A stretch of 64,000 nucleotides of DNA from contig JAUICP010000005.1 of the NCBI GenBank assembly GCA_030427805.1, positions 124,001 through 188,000 of the forward strand, read 5' to 3'. The notes under the pieces were generated by a model. That model worked only from the letters and a program-made list of their open reading frames with translations, did not search any database and had not been told where the DNA came from. Positions 35,063 through 44,562 of this stretch are shown here, one piece after another (the stretch's first letter is position 1; each line of letters begins with the position of its first letter). The position numbers were made by a program, and so were the translations under genes. The stretch comes from Bdellovibrionia bacterium (GTDB lineage: Bacteria > Bdellovibrionota > Bdellovibrionia > Bdellovibrionales > JAGQZY01).

Positions 35063-35887
35063 ATGCGTTTTTCATTCCTGACTCTCTTTCCAGAAATGAT
35101 CGAACAAGCCACCCAATTTGGAATTCTTGGGCAGGCCGTTCGCAGTAAGAAATTAGAAATTGATTGTGTGAATCCGAGAGATTTTACGGAGGATGTGCAC
35201 AAGACGGTGGACGACAAACCCTATGGTGGCGGCGATGGCATGTTAATGCTGTACGCCCCTATGCAGGCGGCTATGGAGTCCATGAAAAATACAATCGGTG
35301 AGAACAAGCTGACAAAAGTGATTCACCTTTCGCCCCAAGGTCAGGTTTTGAATGATCGAAAAGCTTTAGAGCTGGCAGAACTGGATCACATTGTTTGGGT
35401 CTGTTCACGTTACGCTGGGATTGATCAGCGATTTATCAATAACTACGTCGATGAAGAATTATCTCTCGGAGATTACGTCATCAGTGGCGGGGAGCTTGCT
35501 GCCCTTGTTGCCACCGATGCTGTCTCGAGAAAGCTTCCCGGAATACTTGGAAACTCTCAATCGGCATTGCGAGAAAGCTTTGCCCAGGACGGCCTTCTTG
35601 AGCCGCCCCAGTTTACCAGGCCCGCAGAGGTGGGAGGACAATTAGTGCCAGAAGTTTTAACTTCAGGGCATCACAAGAATATTCAAACTTGGGAAAGAGC
35701 CTTGAGTCTTTTGCGCACTTTAATATTGCGTCCGGATCTTCTGGATAGTGCGAAACCTACTTTGAATGATTGGGAGTCGGCCCTCGGTGTTTTTAAGGAA
35801 TTGTCTGCAGAAGAGAGAAAAAGCTGTGGCCTGTCGATCGATCGTGATTTAGAAGCTTTAATTGCAGAGCAAATGAAGGGGTCTTAG
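35063..35887 (+). CDS. trmD: tRNA (guanine-N1-)-methyltransferase
   Basis: SPOUT enzyme that makes m1G37 in tRNA. Recognised from F-L-T-L-F-P-E-M-I, D-D-K-P-Y-G-G-G-D-G-M-L, the knot segment (C-S-R-Y-A-G-I-D-Q-R, D-Y-V-I-S-G-G-E-L-A-A) and the C-terminal domain (L-E-P-P-Q-F-T-R-P). 274 residues, slightly long at the C-terminus. GGAGGG eight bases before the ATG. Confidence 0.96.
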   Translation: MRFSFLTLFPEMIEQATQFGILGQAVRSKKLEIDCVNPRDFTEDVHKTVDDKPYGGGDGMLMLYAPMQAAMESMKNTIGENKLTKVIHLSPQGQVLNDRKALELAELDHIVWVCSRYAGIDQRFINNYVDEELSLGDYVISGGELAALVATDAVSRKLPGILGNSQSALRESFAQDGLLEPPQFTRPAEVGGQLVPEVLTSGHHKNIQTWERALSLLRTLILRPDLLDSAKPTLNDWESALGVFKELSAEERKSCGLSIDRDLEALIAEQMKGS

Positions 35888-35890
35888 GTT

Positions 35891-36460
35891 TTGGCTATTT
35901 CAAAAGTTGCAGTGGGTTTGGTTCATCACCCTGTGAGGGATCGAGCTAAAAACATAGTTGCCACAAATATCACGAATTTCGATATCCACGATATTGCCCG
36001 AGCTTGCCAGGCCTACGGAATTGACTCTTATTACATTATCCACCCCGCCAGAGAGCAGCTGATGTTTGTATCTCGGGTTCTTGACCACTGGAGAACCGGT
36101 GAGGGGTCAAAGCTGAACCCAATGCGAAGAACCGCTCTGGGGCCTGTTAAAATGGCAGAGAGCTATGAACTGGCACTCAAGGATTGGGGGCAAGAAAATG
36201 CCCGCGTGATCGCTACCACAGCGAGAAGCATTCCTCATCAAAAACTCTATAAATTTCGAGAGCTTAGGTCCGAAATTGAAGCCGAAGGGCCACCCACTCT
36301 CATTCTCTTTGGGACCGGCTTTGGATTGGCCGACGAATTACTCAATAATGTGGACGGTCTTCTGGAGCCAATTAAGGGGGCTCCCCCTAAAGATTACAGA
36401 CACTTATCGGTTCGATCGGCCGTGACAATTGTGCTTGATCGACTGCTAGGTTCGTGGTAG
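35891..36460 (+). CDS. SPOUT-family RNA methyltransferase (Methyltrn_RNA_4 type)
   Basis: 189 residues with V-G-L-V-H-H-P-V at the start, I-D-S-Y-Y-I-I-H-P, then the knot motifs L-I-L-F-G-T-G-F-G-L and H-L-S-V-R-S-A-V-T-I-V-L-D-R. This matches a family of predicted SAM-dependent RNA methyltransferases usually found between trmD and rplS. TTG start three bases after trmD. The RNA target is not known. Confidence 0.85.
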   Translation: MAISKVAVGLVHHPVRDRAKNIVATNITNFDIHDIARACQAYGIDSYYIIHPAREQLMFVSRVLDHWRTGEGSKLNPMRRTALGPVKMAESYELALKDWGQENARVIATTARSIPHQKLYKFRELRSEIEAEGPPTLILFGTGFGLADELLNNVDGLLEPIKGAPPKDYRHLSVRSAVTIVLDRLLGSW

Positions 36461-36490
36461 AACTTCGCTTCTTGTATCAGGAGCAGGATA

Positions 36491-36892
36491 ATGACAGATC
36501 TCGTTAGAAAAGTGACATTAGGTCGTACAGAAGCAGCTAAGCTTCCTTCTTTTAAAACTGGAGATACGGTTTCCGTATCGGTTAAGGTTAAAGAGGGAGA
36601 GAAAGAAAGAATCCAGATCTTTAAAGGCGTTGTTCTTAAAGTTCAAGGTTCTGGCATGGGTCGATGCTTTACAGTTCGTAAGATGTCGAGCGGAATTGGT
36701 GTGGAAAGAACTTTCCCATTCCAATCACCAGCTATTGCAAAAGTTGAAGTTCATTCACACGGTAAAGTGAGAAAATCACGAATTTTCTATCTCCGAAAGT
36801 TACGTGGTAAAGCAGCTCGTATTCAGTCTGACCTAGTTGTTGCTGGTAAAGCACCTAAGGCTGAGGCTGCTAAAGAAGAAGCTTCTAAGTAA
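36491..36892 (+). CDS. rplS: 50S ribosomal protein L19
   Basis: 133 residues; [28 protein letters not shown] and [10 protein letters not shown] are the L19 blocks. A Lys/Ala/Glu-rich tail of about 15 residues follows the usual end. AGGAG upstream. A terminator lies 32 bases past the stop. Confidence 0.96.
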   Translation: MTDLVRKVTLGRTEAAKLPSFKTGDTVSVSVKVKEGEKERIQIFKGVVLKVQGSGMGRCFTVRKMSSGIGVERTFPFQSPAIAKVEVHSHGKVRKSRIFYLRKLRGKAARIQSDLVVAGKAPKAEAAKEEASK

Positions 36893-36921
36893 TTACCTTT
36901 ATTAATAGGTAATTCAGTTGA

Positions 36922-36955
36922 AAAACCTCTGGTCATCGCGCCCGGAGGTTTTTTT
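36922..36955 (+). terminator. Rho-independent terminator after rplS
   Basis: Nine-base-pair stem AACCTCTGG (36924-36932) with CCGGAGGTT (36942-36950), one G-T pair, followed by T (to 36955). Ends the ribosomal protein transcript before rnhB. Confidence 0.85.
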
Positions 36956-37036
36956 ATGCCTTGAGCCCAATATAAAAAATATCTCGATATCTCCATGAAT
37001 CCCACTATACTACTTTTTCTATTTTTGGGAGGGTCC

Positions 37037-37651
37037 ATGGACGAAATGTACGACTGGCGCAAGCTTCATCCGCAAGGTGCAATCGGTATTGATGAGGTAG
37101 GGAGAGGTTGTTTAGCTGGACCGGTCTATGCGGCCGCCGTTTTCATGTCTCCAGACCAGTCTGTTCAAGGGCTGACCGATTCGAAAAAGATTTCCGAAAA
37201 GCGAAGAGAAATTCTAGAGCCACAAATTAAAGACTGTCTTATCTATGGTATTGGCTTTGCCACAGTTGATGAAATCGATGATATCAATATTCTTCAAGCC
37301 TCCTTTTTAGCCATGCGCAGGGCGCTCGGAGAATTGGGTGAGAAGCTATCGGGATGGAAGAAACTTCCTTTGCTCGTCGATGGTCATCAAAGAATAAAAG
37401 AGTTGGACCCAAGCATTGAGCAGATTTGCCTGGTCAAAGGAGATTTGCGGGCTGAGCCCATTTCTGCGGCCAGTATAATCGCCAAGGTGGCTCGGGATCG
37501 ACTTTTAATGAACTACGCAAAGGACTTCCCAGATTACCTCTTTGAAAAAAACAAAGGCTATGGAACAAAAGACCACAGGACGGCCATTGAGTCAGTCGGC
37601 CCCTGCGAGCACCATAGAAAGTCCTTTGCCGGGGTCAGGGAATACCTCTAG
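37037..37651 (+). CDS. rnhB: Ribonuclease HII
   Basis: Removes RNA primers and ribonucleotides from DNA. The active-site motif G-I-D-E-V-G-R-G (Asp and Glu ligands) lies near residue 17, D-S-K-K-I-S near 54, and the third acidic residue in L-V-D-G near 117. N-K-G-Y-G-T and H-R-K-S-F near the end are standard. Start placed at ATG 37037, right after GGGAGGG; an ATG at 36995 is in frame but adds a hydrophobic stretch not typical of RNase HII. Overlaps yraN in its 3' end. Confidence 0.94.
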   Translation: MDEMYDWRKLHPQGAIGIDEVGRGCLAGPVYAAAVFMSPDQSVQGLTDSKKISEKRREILEPQIKDCLIYGIGFATVDEIDDINILQASFLAMRRALGELGEKLSGWKKLPLLVDGHQRIKELDPSIEQICLVKGDLRAEPISAASIIAKVARDRLLMNYAKDFPDYLFEKNKGYGTKDHRTAIESVGPCEHHRKSFAGVREYL

Positions 37652-38009
37652 AAGTCTTCATAGAAAATTCAATTCCATCGAAAAGGGGCTCTGGGCGGAG
37701 AACGTCTGTGCGAGGGATCTTACCCTTAAGGGCCGAGAAATTCTCTGGCAAAGGCGCAAGCTCATCGGTGTGGAGATTGATCTTTGCTGTCGTTATAAAA
37801 GCACACTCGAACTTATTGAGGTGAAAACCGCTGGGCCCGGAGCTTTTAAAAATAAGCGCGTTTCTGATAAGCAAATAAGACGGCTCTTTCGGGCCAAATC
37901 CTACCTGCAAAAGGGATCGGGTCGGGTGGTGAAGTTGGTCTTCGCCTTTGTTAAGGACCAAGGTCATATTCAGTATCTACCTTTAAGCTCCATTCTATTT
38001 CTCAAATAA
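37560..38009 (+). CDS. yraN: YraN family (UPF0102) nuclease-fold protein
   Basis: The C-terminal ~110 residues carry the restriction-endonuclease-like UPF0102 pattern: G-L-W-A-E-N-V-C-A, I-G-V-E-I-D-L and L-E-L-I-E-V-K-T. Function in bacteria is unclear. No start codon exists between the rnhB stop and the conserved region, so translation must begin inside rnhB; ATG 37560 (overlap of 92 bases) or TTG 37542 are the choices. The first ~35 residues would then be an out-of-frame translation of the rnhB end and are probably not functional. Confidence 0.8.
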   Translation: MEQKTTGRPLSQSAPASTIESPLPGSGNTSRSLHRKFNSIEKGLWAENVCARDLTLKGREILWQRRKLIGVEIDLCCRYKSTLELIEVKTAGPGAFKNKRVSDKQIRRLFRAKSYLQKGSGRVVKLVFAFVKDQGHIQYLPLSSILFLK

Positions 38010-38050
38010 TGGAGATTGACAGCACGGGTCTTAAGTCAAAAACTAGAAGT

Positions 38051-38479
38051 ATGAGACTTATTCCACTCGTATTTGTATTACTTCTCTGTAGCCCCGTTGT
38101 GGCCCAATCTAATACCTTGAGCTCAAACCCCCAGGCCGGTCGAGAGTTTGTAATGAGCTGTACCTACGGTGTCCTCGCGGGGACCCTGGTGGGAGCTGCG
38201 AGCTTAGCTTTTGAAGAGCAACCTGGGGACAAGCTCCATAATATCGCACGGGGAGCATCCATCGGCCTCTACGCCGGGATTCTTCTTGGAGTGTATGTTG
38301 TTTATATTCTACCCGGGCAAATCGAGCGGCAGAATCAAAGGCAATTAGAAGAAGGCCTCGAAGGAACAACCCAGTTTCGCTTGATCGAACCCCCACGGGT
38401 TTCTTTTAATCCGACTTTTGATGGCGAGACGGGAGCCATTGATGGTTTGGCAGCAAATTATACTGTCCTTAAATTCTAG
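38051..38479 (+). CDS. Small exported or membrane protein, unknown
   Basis: A signal peptide (R-L-I-P-L-V-F-V-L-L-L-C-S-P-V-V-A-Q) from ATG 38051, then about 120 residues with two Gly/Ala-rich hydrophobic stretches (Y-G-V-L-A-G-T-L-V-G-A-A-S-L-A and G-L-Y-A-G-I-L-L-G-V-Y-V-V) that could be a hairpin in the membrane. ATG 38009, overlapping the yraN stop, is the other start. Family not recognised. Convergent with lptD, one base apart. Confidence 0.65.
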   Translation: MRLIPLVFVLLLCSPVVAQSNTLSSNPQAGREFVMSCTYGVLAGTLVGAASLAFEEQPGDKLHNIARGASIGLYAGILLGVYVVYILPGQIERQNQRQLEEGLEGTTQFRLIEPPRVSFNPTFDGETGAIDGLAANYTVLKF

Positions 38480-38480
38480 T

Positions 38481-40784
38481 TTAAGTTCCACCAAAGTTAT
38501 AATCGAAAGAGAAACGCCAGTCAGGCGAGTTGTTGGTTGTTGTTTGGATCCAAAGTTTGACGCCCCAACAATTACCTGGGGGAATGAGATCAAAATAGAG
38601 GTTCCATCGGTTAATCTTAAATGAGACCAGCGACTGTTGAAGCGATCCAGAAATATTAAAATACTTCCATCGGAGACCGCCGCCGAGGGCTAAGGTTTCG
38701 ATGCGATCATCTTCAATAAATGTTGAAGGGTCCTCGGGAATAATATAGCTCTGAGAATACCCTAGAGTAAAATAATTGCCTCCGGGAGTATTGAACTGCA
38801 TCCGGGTCGCGGTGTTGGCAATATCTAAGTACGGAAAGTAATCAACCGATGTGTTCGTGTTGAAATACTTAAACCGCAAATCGACGAGGCCCGAAATTGC
38901 CGACCAGGGCTGATTATTTCCACTCCGTTTTGCTTCGTTAAAATCATAACTTTGTGAAAGCCTAAAAAGTGCAATCCTTTTGTAGTCCACATTCTTTTTA
39001 TCGACCAATTTTCGAGTGACGTAATTATCGAGTGTAAAAGTAACGAGCTGTCGATCGGTAATCCGGTCCACATCATCAAACTGAATGCCTCGTTCGCCAA
39101 CAAAGTCCACGTCCGAGATGGGCTCGAGAAGCTTATTGGCGGGGTAATTAGAGCTGTCTCCAAAAAAAGCGGAGTTTGTTTGTTCAAAGTAGGGAATGAT
39201 TGACCCCTGAACATTGGCCACAATCTCGTGTTTGTAGGCCTCTTGACGTTTGACATCGGAGCCTTGATAGATTCGAGCTAATGAAGTGCTGGCTTTTAAC
39301 TGCGTTTGAAAATACTGGCGGACAGGGTTGGTGTCGAAGGCCTGATCTTGGGGGTCGACCGTAAAAGCGTACTTGGTGTAGCGATAGGAAACCTTGGGGG
39401 TGAGATTTAAATACTTACCGACAAGAATCGGATAGGTCAGGGAGGGACGGACATCCATTCTCTCTCCGGTTCTAATCAGATCTTTATTAGCATTAAAAAC
39501 TCCGTCTCGATCTTCGTCGGCAACATGGCATTTAATATCTATATCCTGGCAATCGTCCCCCACAACATCATTGGGGAGAGTAACATCGTCATAGGCATAT
39601 CCATCTCGAGCAAAATGGACGTACTGAAGATCCATACTAAAAAAAAGATCAGAGAAAACCGGAGTTTCCCTGATTTGAAACTTAAGCTCCGGGAAGCGAT
39701 GAACGGCGTCTTCGTTATTGGCCAGAGGATCTTCTTTAAGTTGATTGATATTATAAGTAATGTCCGCACTGAGGTGGACCTTTTCGAAGTTTTTAGCGAG
39801 ACTCGTTCGGTTTTCTAGTGCGGGTTCACCCTCCAAGGGGAAGTCTTCAGGAAAGTCGTTGGCGTACATAATATCACTTGAAGTATTAATTTTCGCCCGA
39901 CTGACATAGCCGTTAGGGAGCTTGAAGTAATGTTTATAGGAGCCAAACCAACGATAGTAATCACCATCGACTTTTCCTTGCAGGCGAGGTTCTTCGTTAA
40001 AAACCCGGTCTCTCAACAGGCCGAAATTAAAAGCCCCTTCACTCTCTTGCGAGAGAACATAGCGGTATTCACTTTTAAAGAACTCACCACGACGGGTGTA
40101 GTAACGAGCACTCAAAGTCGCATCTTGGCTGCGGTTAATGGCCCAGAAAAAGGGGATCGTAAAAGACGCTCCGTCCTCTTCAGAATAGTTCCAGGCCGGT
40201 ACGAGAAGGCCCGTTTGCCTTTTTGATTTTAAGGGCACTACAATATAGGGCAGCCAAAATACTGGAACATCAACAATTCTTAGAACTGAGTTGTCAATGT
40301 AGGCGTAGCCACCAATCTCGGCCTTAATTTTACTTCCCGTAAATGACCAAGAGGGCGGGCACGTCGTACAAGCTGTATAATAGGCGTCATCGGCAATGAA
40401 TTCTTTATCGTTGAGTTTTTCAATAACCCTTCCTTCGAGTACGACCTGCCCCGAACGAACGTAGCCATTAATTATCTTACCTTTATTTGTTTTTGTATTT
40501 AGCTCGGCCCGGTCCCCTTCTATATAGGCGGTGGGCGTTTGAATAGTAAGTCGCCCTTTTGCAATAATTAAATCTTTTTCCCAATAAATTTCAGCGCGAT
40601 CACAATTTAGAATTTGTTGATTGAAGATGACCTGTACTTGGCCCTCCAGAATTGTGACCTTTTTATCGAGATCCCTTTCCATAACCTTGGCGTCGAGCAA
40701 AACGCCACCGATATTTGTCGTACCTTGAGTCGGTACGACGAAAAGAAGAGTTAAGAAAAAGCACAATAGAAGAAGGTTTTTCAT
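38481..40784 (-). CDS. lptD: LPS-assembly protein LptD
   Basis: Outer-membrane beta-barrel that inserts lipopolysaccharide with LptE. Signal peptide to about residue 22; OstA/LptA-like periplasmic domain at about 30-160 (T-I-L-E-G-Q-V-Q-V, A-K-G-R-L-T-I); then the barrel with W-L-P-Y-I-V-V-P and T-G-L-L-V-P near 190-215. The chain ends in F-S-F-D-Y-N-F-G. Cysteines sit in T-A-C-T-T-C-P near residue 140 and later, so a disulfide pattern different from E. coli is possible. Length 767 is normal. The upstream gene ends 12 bases before it, suggesting cotranscription with the cAMP genes. Confidence 0.92.
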   Translation of the reverse strand: MKNLLLLCFFLTLLFVVPTQGTTNIGGVLLDAKVMERDLDKKVTILEGQVQVIFNQQILNCDRAEIYWEKDLIIAKGRLTIQTPTAYIEGDRAELNTKTNKGKIINGYVRSGQVVLEGRVIEKLNDKEFIADDAYYTACTTCPPSWSFTGSKIKAEIGGYAYIDNSVLRIVDVPVFWLPYIVVPLKSKRQTGLLVPAWNYSEEDGASFTIPFFWAINRSQDATLSARYYTRRGEFFKSEYRYVLSQESEGAFNFGLLRDRVFNEEPRLQGKVDGDYYRWFGSYKHYFKLPNGYVSRAKINTSSDIMYANDFPEDFPLEGEPALENRTSLAKNFEKVHLSADITYNINQLKEDPLANNEDAVHRFPELKFQIRETPVFSDLFFSMDLQYVHFARDGYAYDDVTLPNDVVGDDCQDIDIKCHVADEDRDGVFNANKDLIRTGERMDVRPSLTYPILVGKYLNLTPKVSYRYTKYAFTVDPQDQAFDTNPVRQYFQTQLKASTSLARIYQGSDVKRQEAYKHEIVANVQGSIIPYFEQTNSAFFGDSSNYPANKLLEPISDVDFVGERGIQFDDVDRITDRQLVTFTLDNYVTRKLVDKKNVDYKRIALFRLSQSYDFNEAKRSGNNQPWSAISGLVDLRFKYFNTNTSVDYFPYLDIANTATRMQFNTPGGNYFTLGYSQSYIIPEDPSTFIEDDRIETLALGGGLRWKYFNISGSLQQSLVSFKINRWNLYFDLIPPGNCWGVKLWIQTTTNNSPDWRFSFDYNFGGT

Positions 40785-40796
40785 AGTGAGAGGTGC

Positions 40797-41561
40797 TTAA
40801 AGTGAAATTTCATCCAGATGGTGAAGAAGTTTCATTCGCTTGGGTGAGAGTTTATAAAATTCATCGATGAGTTCTTCAAGAAATAGGGGTTTAAAGTGAG
40901 AAATATATACCGGAGTGTTCACTTCGTCTAATTTTTTTAAATCGTCCATCAATAGACTTGGCGTCATGTGGCCAGAGACTTCAGCAAGCCACTTCATGCG
41001 ATCTGGAAACGTGATTTCAGTGAAAACGGCTTTTAAATTGCTTATTTTATTAGCATCGGACCAAATTTGATCAGTCGGGCCTGTATCCCCTGTGAATAAA
41101 ACGGTCGAATCGCCATCGCTCACGGTGTATCCAGTAGCATTTCCTGGGTGATTCACATCCACAGGTTTTACTCTTAGGCCGGCCACCTCAACTTCTGAGT
41201 CGACTTCTTGGTAGGCAAGAATCTTTCTGCCGCTTTTATCGACATCAATTTTTGTGAAGTCAGGCCAAATGATATCGTTAAAGAGATGCTCTTTAATATC
41301 CTTTAAAACACTGGGTATTGAATAAACTGTGAGGGTCTCTCGAGCCGGAGAGAAGGTGTTTTCGGTAATAAAAGCGAGATCTTTAATATGATCGAGGTGG
41401 GGATGTGTTATGAAAACGTGTTTTAAGTTCATTTGCTCTTCATTAGAAAGAGACGAACATAAAGAGCCCGCATCGATACAGAGTTGATCATTTACCAAGT
41501 AACTTGATGTATGGTATCCGGGATTAACACTTCCATGGGACCCGAGAACTTTAATTTTCAT
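40797..41561 (-). CDS. Class II-type cyclic-nucleotide phosphodiesterase (metallo-beta-lactamase fold)
   Basis: A 254-residue MBL-fold hydrolase. Metal ligands: T-H-P-H-L-D-H-I (H-x-H-x-D-H near residue 53), H-P-G-N near 138, F-T-G-D-T-G near 155 and H-F-K-P near 224. The N-terminus K-V-L-G-S-H-G-S and spacing resemble class II cAMP phosphodiesterases rather than RNase Z, which has a longer exosite. The gene starts seven bases after an adenylate cyclase gene, which supports cAMP as substrate; this is inference from family and context. Confidence 0.8.
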   Translation of the reverse strand: MKIKVLGSHGSVNPGYHTSSYLVNDQLCIDAGSLCSSLSNEEQMNLKHVFITHPHLDHIKDLAFITENTFSPARETLTVYSIPSVLKDIKEHLFNDIIWPDFTKIDVDKSGRKILAYQEVDSEVEVAGLRVKPVDVNHPGNATGYTVSDGDSTVLFTGDTGPTDQIWSDANKISNLKAVFTEITFPDRMKWLAEVSGHMTPSLLMDDLKKLDEVNTPVYISHFKPLFLEELIDEFYKLSPKRMKLLHHLDEISL

Positions 41562-41568
41562 AGCATCC

Positions 41569-44562
41569 TTACTTCGTTGTCATAATGAAGACTCCATCCC
41601 AATCTTCGGGTGGTGGAGCTTCGATGTATCGCTGACAACGATCTATATAAAGCTTCGAGACTGTATCGTCTGGGCGGTGATTAAGCGCTTCAGAAAAACA
41701 GCCGAGGGCCGCGTCAAATGCCTTTTCGTGGTATTTGATAAAACCCTGTTTAAAATTATCAAGCATGAACATAACATCGGATTGTGGTTCTTTTTCGCTG
41801 ACCAGCTCGAATATTCTTACTGGTAGTGCCTTACCTTTAACTCGGACCCAATCAATTTCTCGAGCGATGACTTTATCTTTAACTTGTTCATAGGTGAATT
41901 CGCTGATGATGATACGTGTTCCATACTGTTTGTTAATTCCCTCGAGGCGACTTCCAAGGTTCACAGCATCACCCATGACTGTGTAACTGCGAACCGTCTG
42001 CGAACCCATATTTCCAACGGACATTTCGCCAGTGTTGACACCAATACCAATATCGATCGCCGGTAAGCCTTGTTTTTCGTATTGCTCCTGAAGTCGGCCT
42101 AGTTCTTCGAGTTGTTCAAGGGCACATCGACAAGCCATGAGGGCGTGATCTTCAAAAGGGATCGGTGCACCAAAAAAGGCCATAACAGCATCACCCATGT
42201 ATTTATCGAGAGTTCCTTTGTTCTTAAACACGATCTCTGTCATGGGGGTGAGGTAGCTATTAAGAAGGTCCGAGAGGGCCTGGGGATCGAGTTTTTCGGA
42301 AATTGTAGTAAAGCCTCGAATATCTGAAAAGAAAACCGTCATGACTTGCTTTCGTCCACCGAGCTGTAGATTTGTTGGATCTTTAAGAACTTCATTCACA
42401 ATACTTGGAGAGACGTATTTTTGGAAAGTTCCTTTGAGTTCTCTTTTTTGCGCCTCTTCTGTGAAGTATTTAAAACCCGTCAAAAAGATATAGAGCATTA
42501 AAACCAAAAGAACGGGGAAAAGAATAACTGTAACGAGTCCTTCGGCAAATAGAAACTGGGACTCATAATAAAAGATGCCAACGAGAGACATGATAGTGGC
42601 GAGTGCGCCAGTGAGTGCGCCAAACTGCGCGATAATTATAGACAAAATAACACCGAGGACAACTAAAAGGATTGGCATATTAATTTGTTCTGTAGCCAGG
42701 TCTTTCACTAAGAAGTCATTGCGAAGCAGGTTGTCGAGGACGTTCGCATGGGTTTCCACTCCGGGAAAGTTCTCGTTAAATGGTGTGACTCGCAAGTCAT
42801 AGATTCCCACAGCCGTAGCACCCATAATAAAATAGGTATCTTTAATAAATTCGGCCTTATCGACCATTTTTTCTGTTACACCCCAAGTCCCCTTAACATC
42901 ATCGTACAAACGAACAGCGACACGGGCCTGGGTGCTATCATTAAGAAGTTCACTGACTTCGAGGTAAGGGAATTGACGATCGCCCCCCGAATAATTGATA
43001 ACCAGATGACCCTTTGAATCGACTGGGACATGTGTCACAACATCTTCAGTATGGGGATCATCAGATGACTCTTCGCCTTCAGTTGGAAAGTCTTGGTATT
43101 GAGGGTCTTTTAGAATCTTCAAATCCGAAACATAAGTAAATGTGGATCTCTCTGAGAAATCGTCTCCTTTGAGAGGAACTTCAGCCACATATTTATTTCC
43201 GATAAGAAAAGAGGCGAATGCAAGAGAAGGGACGAGGCGCTCTCCTGATTTTATAAAAAGTCGACCCTTTCGAATGGACCCATCCGAATCTTGAACAGCA
43301 TTAAAAAAACCTGTGTGCTTAGTTCCCTGGGCTACGGATTTAATATTATAAGTCCATCCATAGGTTTGAGGGACCATCGTGTCTAAGTTTGAGCGTTTAA
43401 ATTTGGCCAGGCCATCTTCGAAACTCAAATTTGAAAATTCTTTATATTCCTTCTCCATTTCAGGATAGACAGCCTTGTATTTTGGGAGGATTTCGTCGTT
43501 TGGTTCCAAAAACCGACGACAGTACTCTTCTTGTGTGGAGTAGATTTGTCCTTTGAGCTTTATTATAACATTTCGATCGACAATTTTTTGAATGGCATGC
43601 ACCAAACGCATGAGATTTTCGGATTGGGCGAGCATGGGATTGAGTTCGATGAGTTTAGGTTTGAGATCTTCAATGCGGTCATTAACCACGAACTGGACGA
43701 GGGCGACATATCCTTTGAAGTCGAGCTTAATTCCGTAGCGTTGCAAAAGGGCAATGAGGCTTTTTAACTTTTGCTCGTTTTCGCTATTGGCTTTGAGCCA
43801 ATCCCTGATACTTGAAAGCTCAAGGGTCGCAAAATGGCCGACCAGAATGTCAGCCCATTGAAAGGGGAGAAACACTTCTTCATCATAGGAAGAATAAACA
43901 AGAGGGTCCTCTCGATCAAAATAATAAAAGGCATCCTGAAGTTTAAAGAGTTCTTGAAAGCATAAATCCTGAAAAGGTTCCCCTAACTGAAGTCCTCGAA
44001 ATTGTTCGTTGTAATAAGCACCCATAACGAGACGATCTGAGTACTTAGCGACGACTTGGGCAAATTGCTCGTCGGTATTGAGGTCTATCATTTCTTGATT
44101 GATTTTCTTTGCCAGTAAAGGCGGTAAAATGCTGTTGTCTTCTGCAAAGTTTTTTAAATCAAGTAGGGCGGGGATGGCTGATTTCGGATCTGGTTCGGCC
44201 CAGACAATATCAAAAGCCAAAACTTTCGGGTCGTAGGAAAAAAGTTTTTCGATCACCTGGCCAATAACTTCTCTTGACCAGGGCCACTGGCCGATTTCTT
44301 TAAGTGAAGCGTCGTCTACGGCAAGTATGGCTACTTTTGGTTTGCGATAATCCTGTCGCGGCTTTTCACCGCGGGCGAGAAGACGAAGATCAATAGTGCG
44401 TTCATGAAAGATATTAAACTGTTCGTAAACGTAATCATTGGGTAGGTTGTCAGAAATCTGCACGTAAAACTGTAGTGCGAACCACGCCCACGAAAATGTG
44501 ATATAGAGCCCAATAGCCAAAGGCGCAAAAAGAAAACCTAAAATCTTGCCGAAAATCTTCAT
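41569..44562 (-). CDS. CHASE2-domain membrane adenylate cyclase
   Basis: One N-terminal membrane helix, a very large extracytoplasmic CHASE2 sensor (about residues 70-610, ending V-G-I-Y-D-L-R-V-T-P-F), three more helices (about 630-705) and a class III cyclase domain (about 735-930). Metal-binding Asp747 in F-S-D-I-R-G-F-T, adenine-selecting Lys787 in L-D-K-Y-M-G-D-A and Asp865 in M-G-D-A-V-N indicate ATP, not GTP. A helical tail of about 60 residues (TPR-like) follows. The CHASE2 part is longer than usual. First gene of a likely operon with the phosphodiesterase and lptD. Confidence 0.92.
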   Translation of the reverse strand: MKIFGKILGFLFAPLAIGLYITFSWAWFALQFYVQISDNLPNDYVYEQFNIFHERTIDLRLLARGEKPRQDYRKPKVAILAVDDASLKEIGQWPWSREVIGQVIEKLFSYDPKVLAFDIVWAEPDPKSAIPALLDLKNFAEDNSILPPLLAKKINQEMIDLNTDEQFAQVVAKYSDRLVMGAYYNEQFRGLQLGEPFQDLCFQELFKLQDAFYYFDREDPLVYSSYDEEVFLPFQWADILVGHFATLELSSIRDWLKANSENEQKLKSLIALLQRYGIKLDFKGYVALVQFVVNDRIEDLKPKLIELNPMLAQSENLMRLVHAIQKIVDRNVIIKLKGQIYSTQEEYCRRFLEPNDEILPKYKAVYPEMEKEYKEFSNLSFEDGLAKFKRSNLDTMVPQTYGWTYNIKSVAQGTKHTGFFNAVQDSDGSIRKGRLFIKSGERLVPSLAFASFLIGNKYVAEVPLKGDDFSERSTFTYVSDLKILKDPQYQDFPTEGEESSDDPHTEDVVTHVPVDSKGHLVINYSGGDRQFPYLEVSELLNDSTQARVAVRLYDDVKGTWGVTEKMVDKAEFIKDTYFIMGATAVGIYDLRVTPFNENFPGVETHANVLDNLLRNDFLVKDLATEQINMPILLVVLGVILSIIIAQFGALTGALATIMSLVGIFYYESQFLFAEGLVTVILFPVLLVLMLYIFLTGFKYFTEEAQKRELKGTFQKYVSPSIVNEVLKDPTNLQLGGRKQVMTVFFSDIRGFTTISEKLDPQALSDLLNSYLTPMTEIVFKNKGTLDKYMGDAVMAFFGAPIPFEDHALMACRCALEQLEELGRLQEQYEKQGLPAIDIGIGVNTGEMSVGNMGSQTVRSYTVMGDAVNLGSRLEGINKQYGTRIIISEFTYEQVKDKVIAREIDWVRVKGKALPVRIFELVSEKEPQSDVMFMLDNFKQGFIKYHEKAFDAALGCFSEALNHRPDDTVSKLYIDRCQRYIEAPPPEDWDGVFIMTTK

